DNA from: Nocardia amikacinitolerans NBRC 108937
Lineage (GTDB): Bacteria; Actinomycetota; Actinomycetes; Mycobacteriales; Mycobacteriaceae
DNA length: 54,545 nt
Direction of reading: 5' to 3'
Assembly (NCBI RefSeq): GCF_001612615.1
Contig: NZ_BDAU01000054.1
Span: 1-54,545, forward strand
Shown in pieces: positions 16,429 through 24,250 of this stretch (position 1 is the first letter of the stretch; every line of letters starts with the position of its first letter). The position numbers were made by a program, and so were the translations under genes. The notes under the pieces were generated by a model. The model ran no database searches and had not been told where the DNA came from. It worked only from the letters and a program-made list of their open reading frames with translations.

Positions 16429-17538
16429 GTGCGGACATGGGTGGCGCCGGGCCGGGTGAACATCATCGGCGAGCACACGGACTACAACGACGGTTTCGTG
16501 TTGCCCATCGCGTTACCGATGGTGACGCGGTGCGCGGCCGCGACGACGGCCGACGGGTTCGTCCGCGTCGAATCACGGCAGCGCCCTGGCGAATCGGTGC
16601 AGGTCGGAATCGATGAGCTCGTCGCAGCGCGGGATCGACTGTCGGGTTGGGCGCGGTATCCGCTGGGCGTGGTCGCCGAGTTCGTGCGGCGCGGGCACGC
16701 CGTTCCCGGTCTCGTGCTGGAACTCGACGGAGCGGTGCCGATCGGCGCGGGACTGTCGAGTTCGGCGGCGCTGTCGTGCTCGGTGGCGGTAGCGGTGCGG
16801 GATCTGTGCGCGCCCACCGTCGCCGTCCGTGAACTCATCGATATCGCCAGGGCCGCCGAGAACGACTACGCGGGCGCTCCGACGGGGGTGCTCGACCAGT
16901 CCGCGGCCATGCTGTGCACCGCGGGACACGCGCTGTTCCTCGACGTGCGCCGGTTCAGCACCACCGACGCGGGCTACGAACAGATCCCGTTCGACCTCGC
17001 CGCTTTCGGCCTCGAGCTCTTGGTCGTCGACACCGGCCAGCCGCACGAACTGGTCGACGGCGGCTACGCGCGGCGGCGCGCCGAGTGTGCCTCGGCCGCG
17101 GCCGAACTCGGTGTGCCCGCGCTGCGCGACGCGGAGCTCGCGGACCTGGCGCGCATCACCGATCCGATCGGTCGGCGGCGGGCGCGCCACGTGATCACCG
17201 AGAACGCGCGCGTGCTTGCGGTTGCCGACAAGTTGCGCCGAGGGGCGGATCCGCGCGAGATCGGACCGGACCTGAGCGCGGGCCACGCCTCGCTGCGCGA
17301 CGATTTCGAGGTCTCGACGGACGCGCTCGACACGGCGGTGACGGCGGCGCTGGACGTGGGCGCGCACGGCGCGCGGATGGTCGGCGGCGGCTTCGGTGGC
17401 AGCGTCATCGCGCTGGTCGACCGTGATCGCACCGAGGCGGTGGCCGCGGCGGTCGGTGATCGCTTCGCCCGCTCGGGCTTCCCCGCACCGCGCACGTTCG
17501 TCGTGGTTCCAGCCGCCGGAGCCCGCCGAGAGCTCTGA
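16429..17538 (+). CDS. galK: Galactokinase
   Basis: GHMP kinase of 369 residues that phosphorylates galactose with ATP, the first step of the Leloir pathway. Galactokinase signature GRVNIIGEHTDYNDG near the N-terminus, ATP-binding GAGLSSSAALS, and the C-terminal GARMVGGGFGGSVIAL. GTG 16429 is chosen because it gives the short N-terminus of related proteins and follows GCGAGG; GTG codons at 16372 and 16384 are alternatives. No galT or galE is adjacent; an SSS symporter follows downstream, so the pair forms an uptake and activation unit. Divergent from the arginine decarboxylase operon. Confidence 0.95.
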   Translation: MRTWVAPGRVNIIGEHTDYNDGFVLPIALPMVTRCAAATTADGFVRVESRQRPGESVQVGIDELVAARDRLSGWARYPLGVVAEFVRRGHAVPGLVLELDGAVPIGAGLSSSAALSCSVAVAVRDLCAPTVAVRELIDIARAAENDYAGAPTGVLDQSAAMLCTAGHALFLDVRRFSTTDAGYEQIPFDLAAFGLELLVVDTGQPHELVDGGYARRRAECASAAAELGVPALRDAELADLARITDPIGRRRARHVITENARVLAVADKLRRGADPREIGPDLSAGHASLRDDFEVSTDALDTAVTAALDVGAHGARMVGGGFGGSVIALVDRDRTEAVAAAVGDRFARSGFPAPRTFVVVPAAGARREL

Positions 17539-17621
17539 GCGCCGAGTTCTCGCGCGTTGACCAACGCTCGCCGCGGTGAAGTCCCCGGGCCGACGGACTC
17601 GCTGAGCAACCGTCCAGGATT

Positions 17622-17663
17622 TGTGCGTGATTGTGCCACGCGGGTGCGGCACAATCACGCACA
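17622..17663. promoter_or_regulatory. Perfect 16-bp inverted repeat between galK and the symporter
   Basis: Arms 17622-17637 (TGTGCGTGATTGTGCC) and 17648-17663 are perfectly complementary around a 10-base centre. It begins 84 bases after the galK stop and ends 120 bases before the symporter start. It may be a galK terminator (no T-run), an attenuator or an operator. The sequence alone does not decide. Confidence 0.6.
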
Positions 17664-17700
17664 GTGGATGTGAGTACCGCACGACGGACGAGCCCGGATC

Positions 17701-17750
17701 AGGCCCGTCCATAGCCCGCGCACGGCCGGAGCCAAGGCGGAGGTACGCCT
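17701..17750 (-). repeat. Dispersed repeat, copy 3 (divergent)
   Basis: Read on the minus strand from 17750, 41 of 50 bases match the copy at 36848; the first 14 bases (AGGCGTACCTCCGC) are identical in all three copies. It lies in the leader region of the symporter gene, unlike the other two, which directly follow stop codons. Confidence 0.55.
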
Positions 17751-17783
17751 CGTCGCCGGTTGCGCGCCAGGAGGGACGACGCT

Positions 17784-19535
17784 GTGCCGCTTGCCGATTC
17801 ACCTTTCCTCCGGTCCGCGCTGTCCGGCGAACCTCCCAACGCGACGCTGGCCGCGACCACCCTTCGCCTGGACGCGGATCCCGTCGACTATGCGCTGGTA
17901 GCCCTGTATTTCGTGTTCGTGCTAGGCATCGGCCTGTTGGCCAGGCAGCGGGTGTCCTCCAGCATCGACTTCTTCCTGTCCGGTCGTTCGCTGCCCGCGT
18001 GGGTCACCGGCCTGGCGTTCATCTCGGCCAACCTCGGCGCGGTCGAGATCATGGGCATGTCGGCCAACGGCGCCGAGTACGGCTTCCCGACCTTCCACTA
18101 CTTCTGGATCGGCGCTGTACCCGCCATGCTGTTCCTCGGCGTGGTGATGATGCCGTTCTACTACGGCTCCAAGGTGCGCAGCGTGCCGGAGTTCATGCGC
18201 CGCCGGTTCGGCACCGGCGCCCACTTGGTGAACGCGCTGAGCTTCGCGATAGCCCAGATCCTCATCGCCGGTGTGAATCTCTATCTGCTCGGTTCCATCG
18301 TCAACGTGCTGCTCGGCTGGCCGCTGTGGGTGTCGGTGATCGTGGCGGCGGTGATCGTGCTGTCCTACATCACCCTCGGCGGGCTCTCGGCCGCCATCTA
18401 CAACGAGGTGCTGCAGTTCTTCGTCATCGTGGCGGCGCTGCTTCCGCTCACCCTGGTCGGTCTGCACAAGGTCGGCGGCTGGGATGGCTTGCGGGACAAG
18501 GTGACCGCGTCACCCGGCGGCGCGGAACAGCTGGAATCCTGGGCGGGCAACGCGCTCAGCGGATTCGCCAACGACTTCCTCTCGGTGCTCGGCATCGTGT
18601 TCGGCCTGGGTTTCGTGCTCTCCTTCGGCTATTGGACGACCAATTTCGTAGAGGTGCAGCGCGCCATGGCGACGCACTCCATCTCCGCGGCGCGGCGCAC
18701 TCCCATCATCGGCGCGTACCCGAAGATGTTCATTCCGCTGATCGTCGTCATCCCCGGCATGATCAGCGCGGTGCTTGTGCCGCAGATGGCCGAGTACAAG
18801 CAGGCGGTGACCGCCGACCCGGAGTACTCGAGCGACGTCACCTACAACCAGGCGCTGCTGTATCTGATGAAAGACGTGCTGCCCAACGGACTTCTGGGCG
18901 TCGGGCTCGCCGGCCTGCTCGCGGCGTTCATGGCGGGCATGGCCGCCAACGTCTCGGCGTTCAACACCGTCTTCAGCTTCGACCTGTGGCAGCAGTACGT
19001 GGTCAAGGATCGCTCGGACGGGTACTACCTGACCGTCGGTCGCCTCGCCACCGTCGGCGCCACCGTCGCGGCCATCTTCACGGCGTTCATCGCGGGCAAT
19101 TTCAGCAACATGATGGACTACTTGCAGACGCTGTTCAGCTTCTTCAACGCGCCGCTGTTCGCCACGTTCATTCTCGGCATGTTCTGGAAGAAGATGACGC
19201 CCACCGCGGGCTGGATGGGTCTGGTCGCCGGAACCGGCTCGGCCATCACCATTTTCATCATGCACGAGGTGGGCGTTTTCCAATTGTCCGGTCAGGGCGC
19301 GAGTTTCGTGGCGGCTGGCACGGCGTTCGTGGTCGACATCGTGGTCAGCGTCGTCGTCAGCCAGGTGACCCAGCCGAAACCGGCCGCCGAACTAGTCGGA
19401 CTGGTCTACTCGGAGACCCCCGAGTCCATGCGCACCGACCCGGAAGCCGACACGCTGCCCTGGTACCAGCGACCGGTCCTGCTCGCGGGCATCGCGCTGG
19501 TGCTCGTCATCGCACTGAACATCCTCGTCGGATAA
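17784..19535 (+). CDS. Sodium:solute symporter (SSS family), probably galactose
   Basis: A 583-residue membrane transporter with about 13-14 hydrophobic helices. Family features: FFLSGRSLPAWVTGLAFISA early, GAVEIMGMSANGAEYG, and the late AGLLAAFMAGMAANVSAFNT segment with the sodium-site Ser/Ala pattern seen in vSGLT-type proteins. GTG 17784 follows AGGAGGG by eight bases, a strong ribosome site; a TTG 24 bases upstream is less likely. Galactose as substrate is inferred from the adjacent galK and overall resemblance to SGLT proteins. A small membrane protein follows after 12 bases. Confidence 0.92.
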   Translation: MPLADSPFLRSALSGEPPNATLAATTLRLDADPVDYALVALYFVFVLGIGLLARQRVSSSIDFFLSGRSLPAWVTGLAFISANLGAVEIMGMSANGAEYGFPTFHYFWIGAVPAMLFLGVVMMPFYYGSKVRSVPEFMRRRFGTGAHLVNALSFAIAQILIAGVNLYLLGSIVNVLLGWPLWVSVIVAAVIVLSYITLGGLSAAIYNEVLQFFVIVAALLPLTLVGLHKVGGWDGLRDKVTASPGGAEQLESWAGNALSGFANDFLSVLGIVFGLGFVLSFGYWTTNFVEVQRAMATHSISAARRTPIIGAYPKMFIPLIVVIPGMISAVLVPQMAEYKQAVTADPEYSSDVTYNQALLYLMKDVLPNGLLGVGLAGLLAAFMAGMAANVSAFNTVFSFDLWQQYVVKDRSDGYYLTVGRLATVGATVAAIFTAFIAGNFSNMMDYLQTLFSFFNAPLFATFILGMFWKKMTPTAGWMGLVAGTGSAITIFIMHEVGVFQLSGQGASFVAAGTAFVVDIVVSVVVSQVTQPKPAAELVGLVYSETPESMRTDPEADTLPWYQRPVLLAGIALVLVIALNILVG

Positions 19536-19547
19536 GGAAGAACGTCA

Positions 19548-19817
19548 ATGCTGTTCGATATCCGCACCATCGTCGGAGCCCTGCTCGGCAGCTACGGGGT
19601 GATCCTGGTGGTCACCGGCTTGGTCCACGACACCGGCGCCGAAGAGGCCAAGACCGGCGGCATCAACGTCAACGTGTGGGCCGGGGTCGGCATGATCGCC
19701 GTCGCGCTGGTCTTTCTCGTCTGGGTGCTGTTGCGTCCGGTCGTGCCTGCCGAATCCGAGACGCCGCACCCCGACGATCAGCCGCGCGCCGGCGATCAGC
19801 CGAACACCGCGGAGTGA
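19548..19817 (+). CDS. Small two-helix membrane protein paired with the symporter
   Basis: An 89-residue protein with two hydrophobic segments (about 8-27 and 43-64) and an acidic Pro-rich tail. It starts 12 bases after the symporter stop with AAGGAAG upstream, so it is almost certainly co-transcribed. A role as accessory subunit or stability factor for the transporter is inferred from position only. Its stop is one base away from the stop of the convergent SRPBCC gene. Confidence 0.8.
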   Translation: MLFDIRTIVGALLGSYGVILVVTGLVHDTGAEEAKTGGINVNVWAGVGMIAVALVFLVWVLLRPVVPAESETPHPDDQPRAGDQPNTAE

Positions 19818-19818
19818 A

Positions 19819-20436
19819 TCAGATTCCCGGCCGCGGAATATCGCCACCCGGCCGTGGGATGTCGCCGCCCGGCCTCGGCATTTCGCCTCCCGGGCGCGGC
19901 ATTTCGCCGCCCGGCCTCGGCATGTCGCCCATTCCCTGGCGCGGCATGTCGCCAGCCCCCTGACGCGGCATGTCACCGGCGCCCGGCCGCGGGATGTCGC
20001 CACGCCACGCGCCGGTCTCGCTGCCTCGGCTCTCGATGAACTCCTTGAACCGCTTCATGTCCCGGTCGACGCGGTGCTCGAGCACGCCGAGCTTGTCGGC
20101 GACGTTCTCCACGAAACCCTCGGGGTCCACGTCCATTTGCGCGGTGACCCGGGTGTGGGTGTCGTCGAGCCGGTGGAAGGTGATCACGCCCGCGTGCCGA
20201 GGGCCGCTGTCGGACTTCCACGCGACGCGCTCGTCGGGATGCTGTTCGGTGATGGTCGCGTCGAATTCGCGGGTCGAGGGTCCGACGTGGATGCGCCAGT
20301 GGGTGTGCCGGTCGTCGATCTGCTGGACGGCCTCGACTCCCTCCATGAACTGGGGGAAGGTCTCGAACTGCGTCCACTGGTTGTAGGCGGTGTGGACGGG
20401 TACGTCGACGTCCACGGTGGCGGCCATTGTGCTCAT
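19819..20436 (-). CDS. SRPBCC (cyclase/dehydrase-like) protein with a GDMPRPG repeat tail
   Basis: A 205-residue protein. Residues 1 to about 145 form an SRPBCC/START-like fold of the polyketide cyclase/dehydrase type (VDVDVPVHTAYNQWTQFETFPQFMEGV, then TRVTAQMDVDPEG). The last 60 residues are eight tandem 7-8-residue units of the form G-D/E-M/I-P-R-P/Q-G with a variable extra residue. The tail is hydrophilic and probably disordered. ATG 20436 has AAGGA upstream. The DUF4383 gene precedes it by 17 bases on the same strand, so they form an operon. The tail function is unknown. Confidence 0.88.
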   Translation of the reverse strand: MSTMAATVDVDVPVHTAYNQWTQFETFPQFMEGVEAVQQIDDRHTHWRIHVGPSTREFDATITEQHPDERVAWKSDSGPRHAGVITFHRLDDTHTRVTAQMDVDPEGFVENVADKLGVLEHRVDRDMKRFKEFIESRGSETGAWRGDIPRPGAGDMPRQGAGDMPRQGMGDMPRPGGEMPRPGGEMPRPGGDIPRPGGDIPRPGI

Positions 20437-20453
20437 ATTCTTCCTTTCTCTCG

Positions 20454-20924
20454 TCAGTTCAGCAGGCCGGTGTGCCTGCGTCCGGTGGTCCTGTGTGGCA
20501 GCGCGACGCCGAGGGCGATCATGGCGGCCCCGAGCCCGAAGTGCAGCCAGTTGTCGGCCGTGTTGAGCGGAACGAAGTTCGCGTCGCTCGCCTCGTCGAC
20601 GATCAACCCGTACAGCCACAGGACCAGGTAGATCGCCCCGCCGCCGACCAGGAAGCCCGACGCGGCGCCGGCCGCTCGGGAGGCGAGCAAGCCCGCAACG
20701 CCGAAGACGAGGTGAACGATGTTGTGCAGGATGGACACCTGGAAGAGCCCGAGCAGCATGGCTTGGGAGTGGTGTCCAGCCCAGTCGAGACTGTCGTAAT
20801 CGGTCGTGACGCCCGGGATGAAGCCGAGAATGCCGACGAGCAGGAAAACCGCGCCGACGGCGAACGCGGCGATTCGCACCGGGGACCACTGGTTGGTCCG
20901 CGTGGTGGCGTCGAACGTTGCCAT
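20454..20924 (-). CDS. DUF4383-type membrane protein
   Basis: A 156-residue protein with four hydrophobic helices. The text VRIAAFAVGAVFLLVGILGF, then FQVSILHNIVHLVFGVAGL, and the late NTADNWLHFGLGAAMIALG pattern fits DUF4383 proteins, whose function is unknown. ATG 20924 follows AAAGG by eight bases. Co-directional with the SRPBCC gene; this pairing hints at a shared envelope or stress role. Confidence 0.85.
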   Translation of the reverse strand: MATFDATTRTNQWSPVRIAAFAVGAVFLLVGILGFIPGVTTDYDSLDWAGHHSQAMLLGLFQVSILHNIVHLVFGVAGLLASRAAGAASGFLVGGGAIYLVLWLYGLIVDEASDANFVPLNTADNWLHFGLGAAMIALGVALPHRTTGRRHTGLLN

Positions 20925-21007
20925 GGCAGATGCCTTTCTGTGTACAGGCAACTGGGACACCGGTCGCATACCCGGGCCATGGGCCGACAAACGGCGGCCC
21001 GGACGCG

Positions 21008-21044
21008 GCGAACCCCGCCCGGCCGTGGGCCGAACGGGGTTCGC
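21008..21044 (-). terminator. Two-tier hairpin after the secreted protein gene
   Basis: Outer arms 21008-21017 and 21035-21044 (GCGAACCCCG and its complement) are perfect, with an inner 5-bp stem (CGGCC/GGCCG). It lies 26 bases past the minus-strand stop at 21071. Reads as a terminator that separates this gene from the DUF4383 operon. Confidence 0.6.
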
Positions 21045-21070
21045 GCAGGTGAGAGGGTGCTTCTACCGGT

Positions 21071-21781
21071 TCACTTCGCGGGCGGGGTGAACGGTGCGTT
21101 GATGGTGGTGAAGTACTGGATGGCCGCGCTGATGGCGACCGGTGCGGTCACGAGGATCTGCCCGGCGAGGGTGCCGAGCGCGCCGACGGCGAGGATGCCG
21201 CCGAGGCAGCCGACGGCGGCGGCGGGGATGAAGGGTCCGAAGAGGCCGATGATGGTGGCCGAGGCGACGGTGGCGCCGACGATGCCACCGAGCAGGCAGC
21301 CGACCGCGCCCCCACCGAGTCCGCCGACCAGGGTGCCGATGCTGGCGCCCATGCCGATGGTGCTGGTCATGCGGGACCAGGCGTCCTTTTCCCTGTCGTA
21401 CTCGTTCTTCCACGGCGCCTTGTCCTCGAAGGGCAGGGCGACGGGCTTGTAGACGGCTTTGTCCATCGACAGCTGCGGGGTGAGCGTCGCGGTGCGGTCG
21501 GCGATGTCCGCGGCGATGGGGAACTCGAAGTCATCGATGCGCAGCGTGAGCGGGGTCCCCGCGACGACGGTGCCGTCGGCGGCCTTGATCTTCAAGGCGT
21601 TGTCCTCGACGACGAGCGAGCCCGCGTCGATCGAGACGATCGAGGACGTGTCCGTGGCGTTCGCCGTGAAGTTGATCGCGGCGGGGGCGTCGGCGAGCGG
21701 GGCGGCCGAGCCGGTGCCTGCGGCGATACCGAGCGTGCTGGTCAGGAACGCGGCGGCGAAGGCGAACTTGGTGATCTTCAT
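21071..21781 (-). CDS. Secreted/cell-wall protein of Nocardia type, unknown function
   Basis: A 236-residue protein. Signal peptide: KITKFAFAAAFLTSTLGIAAG ending at SAAP, cleavage near residue 27. The middle part is beta-rich (NFTANATDTSSIVSIDAG). From about 140 there are Gly/Ala-rich hydrophobic stretches (GTLVGGLGGGAVGCLLGGIVG) that resemble membrane-inserting or glycine-zipper segments. ATG 21781 lies at the usual signal-peptide start. I recall similar proteins in nocardiae but cannot name a function. Confidence 0.8.
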   Translation of the reverse strand: MKITKFAFAAAFLTSTLGIAAGTGSAAPLADAPAAINFTANATDTSSIVSIDAGSLVVEDNALKIKAADGTVVAGTPLTLRIDDFEFPIAADIADRTATLTPQLSMDKAVYKPVALPFEDKAPWKNEYDREKDAWSRMTSTIGMGASIGTLVGGLGGGAVGCLLGGIVGATVASATIIGLFGPFIPAAAVGCLGGILAVGALGTLAGQILVTAPVAISAAIQYFTTINAPFTPPAK

Positions 21782-21914
21782 GGTGCGGTGAATTCCTTGT
21801 TGTCCGGGCTGTCGCGGGCGCGACAGGGCGACGGCCGTCCCTATGACGAATGGGCAGGCCGTGAGGTAACGCGCCGGGGTCGGTCCCGCGCGGCGCGGAC
21901 AGGTCAGTGGGGGA

Positions 21915-23387
21915 TCAGGACGCGGTGGCGCGCAGCCGTCCGACGAGCCCGATCGCGACGTCAACGGCCAGGAAGGCGAGCAGGCTCAGGCCGACCAACG
22001 GCACGAACCAGCCGACGACCAGCGCGGCAGCCAGCACGGGCAGCGCGAGCCACGGCGACGTGCCGCGCAACGCGCCGCGGCGCGGAGCCCGGCCGAGCGC
22101 GAATCGCGAACCGCGGGTCGGACGCCTGCGCCACCACATCAGGTAGCCGAACACGATCACCATGATCAGGCCGATCATCGCGACGAGCAGCAGCAGCTGA
22201 TTCGGCAGACCGAACAGCAAGCCCATGTGGAACGCGATGCCCCAGTTGGTGAGCTTGGCCATCAGCGGCCAGTCGGCGAAGGCGAGCCGGTCGGTGATGC
22301 TGCCGGTGGCGCCGTCCACCGCGACCGCGTCGACGGAGTAGGTGCCTGGCATGCGCCGCTCCTTGACGGCGAACGCCTTCTCCGGAGTGGCCGGAATCGT
22401 GATCTCCACTGCCTGGGTGATCCCCGCGGCGCGTGCGGACTCATACACCCGATCGACCTGCGCGATGCGGGCTTGCGGGTCGGCGGGCTTCGGTGCGTGC
22501 GCGTGACCGCCGCCGTGGTGGTCGCCACCCGAGGAGTGGTCGGGCGCGGTCGAGCCGGGCATGGCGGTGCTCACGGCGGGTGTGGTCCAGCTGAGCTGCT
22601 CGCGCAACTCGGTGATGTTCTCGCCCGCGTAGGTCGACCAAGTCATGCCGGTGGCCGAGAGCAGCAGGATCAGCGGCAGGATCCACACGCCGATCGCGCC
22701 GTGCCAGTTCATCGTCCGGCCGCGGCCGCCCTTGGAGCGGTCGGGCGCGAACAGCCACGCGGCGGAGTTGCGCTGCCTGCGCGCGCGGACGCGGCGGAAC
22801 CACAGCACCAGACCGGCCAGCGCGATGACCCACAGCCAGGAGGCGGCGAGTTCGCTGTAGAGCCTGCCGGGTTCGCCGAGGTGCAGATCGCGGTGCAGCT
22901 GGTCGATCCAGGTGCGCAGCGGCAGCGCTTGCGAGCTGCCGTAGATGACGGATTCGCCAACCGGCTCGGCGGTGTAGGGGTTGACGAACACCGCGCGGCG
23001 CTCGGATTCGCCGAGCGACGGGTCGGTGAAGACGACCCGCGTGGTGTCCTCGGGACCCGGCGCGGGCGAGACCGCCGCGAGCGCGAGGTCCGGCCTGGTC
23101 GCCACCGCGGCGGTGACCTGCTCCGCCAGCGGGCGTGCCGTTTCGCCCGGTTCGACCGTCAGCAGGTCGCGGGAGAGGAACGACTCCAGCGTCGGTGAGA
23201 TGGCGTAGAGCGCGCCGGTGACGGCCGCGATCAGAATGAACGGCGCCACGAAGACGCCCGCGTAGAAGTGCAGCCGCATGGCCAGCGCTTGCAGGCCGTT
23301 GCGAGCCGAGGACTTGCGCCGCTCGGCGGGTTCTGGTGGCGGCGCCGAGGATTCGGCGTCGGGAGTGATGGTTTCTGTTGTGCTCAC
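21915..23387 (-). CDS. PepSY-associated TM protein with a His-rich loop
   Basis: A 490-residue membrane protein of the PepSY_TM/PiuB type: TM1 with LHFYAGVFVAPFILIAAVTGALY, a PepSY-like extracytoplasmic part, HRDLHLGEPGRLYSELAASWLWVIALAGLVLW, then NWHGAIGVWILPLILLLSATG, and a late TM pair. Conserved His in TM segments suggest heme or metal handling. A loop near residue 300 is rich in His and Gly (GGDHHGGGHAHAP), typical of copper or zinc binding. GTG 23387 is the homology start; its ribosome site is weak. The gene upstream on the same strand (23591-24154) encodes a small His-containing membrane protein, consistent with metal uptake or reduction. Confidence 0.88.
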   Translation of the reverse strand: MSTTETITPDAESSAPPPEPAERRKSSARNGLQALAMRLHFYAGVFVAPFILIAAVTGALYAISPTLESFLSRDLLTVEPGETARPLAEQVTAAVATRPDLALAAVSPAPGPEDTTRVVFTDPSLGESERRAVFVNPYTAEPVGESVIYGSSQALPLRTWIDQLHRDLHLGEPGRLYSELAASWLWVIALAGLVLWFRRVRARRQRNSAAWLFAPDRSKGGRGRTMNWHGAIGVWILPLILLLSATGMTWSTYAGENITELREQLSWTTPAVSTAMPGSTAPDHSSGGDHHGGGHAHAPKPADPQARIAQVDRVYESARAAGITQAVEITIPATPEKAFAVKERRMPGTYSVDAVAVDGATGSITDRLAFADWPLMAKLTNWGIAFHMGLLFGLPNQLLLLVAMIGLIMVIVFGYLMWWRRRPTRGSRFALGRAPRRGALRGTSPWLALPVLAAALVVGWFVPLVGLSLLAFLAVDVAIGLVGRLRATAS

Positions 23388-23522
23388 GGTCGTTTCGTTT
23401 CTGAGGTTCGGAAACCCGGTGGGTGCGCGAGACACCGGCACGCGAACGCACACGGCCGCACCGAGGAGTGCTCGGCGGGTCGACTACATCGCAAAGCGGC
23501 GAAAGTCCGGACGCGCTACGGC

Positions 23523-23540
23523 CCCGCGTCGAAACGCGGG
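23523..23540 (-). terminator. Short hairpin between two membrane protein genes
   Basis: Arms CCCGCGT (23523-23529) and ACGCGGG (23534-23540) with a CGAA tetraloop. It lies 50 bases past the stop of the minus-strand gene at 23591, so it may be a weak terminator or attenuator before the PepSY gene. Confidence 0.35.
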
Positions 23541-23590
23541 ACGGCGGCGGGAACGCGAACAGCGCGTTCACACACCGGGTGTGGGTGAGA

Positions 23591-24154
23591 TCAGACGTGA
23601 ACGAGCTGCGGCGGGCCACGGGTGCGCAGCGTCTCGGCGGCGAGAATCCGCAGGATGACGCGGTCGCGGTGGGTGGTGCGCAGCGGAGCGGGATCGGCGA
23701 CGACCGGCACCCGACGCAGCACGGGCAGCACCCGAGCCAGGACGGCGGTGCCGATCCGATAAGCCGCCTCGGCGCCGCGAATGACGACGGCGGCGACGCA
23801 GGCGGCGACGATGTGCGCGGCGAGCATCTGCGGGGTCAGCTGCGCGTCGCCGTGGTGCAGGTGCCCTGAGCTGAATCCCATGGCGACGTGGCCGAGCAGC
23901 TGACCGCCGACCAGCGCCGTGATCAGACCCGCCGCGGTGTCGCGCAGCGGAGCGAGTCCGGCCACCAGCGCGCCGACGACCGCGGAAGCCGCGGCGAGCA
24001 GGGCGAGGGTGGTGCTGTCGGGGGTCATGCCGCCCGAGGCCCAGCCGTGGGCCGCGATGGAGACGGTTCCCGAGATCGCACCGGCCGACCCGCCGCGCAG
24101 CCGCGCGACGGCGCTGCGACGTCCCGCAGCCGACCGGTCGAACTCGATACTCAC
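23591..24154 (-). CDS. Small membrane protein, possibly metal-associated
   Basis: A 187-residue protein with about 4-5 hydrophobic helices; the first ends in SIAAHGWASGG and a later loop reads MGFSSGHLHHGDAQL. Such His-bearing membrane proteins often sit with copper genes (ycnI/copC types) in actinobacteria, which fits the PepSY neighbour with its His-rich loop. The C-terminus is a basic cytoplasmic tail. GTG 24154 is the only start that includes TM1; the ribosome site is poor, so it may be leaderless or start elsewhere. Function not established. Confidence 0.7.
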   Translation of the reverse strand: MSIEFDRSAAGRRSAVARLRGGSAGAISGTVSIAAHGWASGGMTPDSTTLALLAAASAVVGALVAGLAPLRDTAAGLITALVGGQLLGHVAMGFSSGHLHHGDAQLTPQMLAAHIVAACVAAVVIRGAEAAYRIGTAVLARVLPVLRRVPVVADPAPLRTTHRDRVILRILAAETLRTRGPPQLVHV

Positions 24155-24250
24155 CCGCTGATGATAACGGACCGGTTACCGGTCGCCGACCACACTGAGC
24201 GACCGCTGGAAAACCACGTCGACCAGGCGTTTCCGCATGGAAACTTCGGG

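Noticed and set aside
17621..19963. 780-codon open frame on the plus strand
   Set aside because: Shadow of the SSS symporter gene in another frame; no family features and Arg-rich content.
24229..24244. Hairpin GTTTCC-gcat-GGAAAC after the TerD gene
   Set aside because: Only 6 bp with a 4-base loop and no T-run; too weak to list as a terminator.
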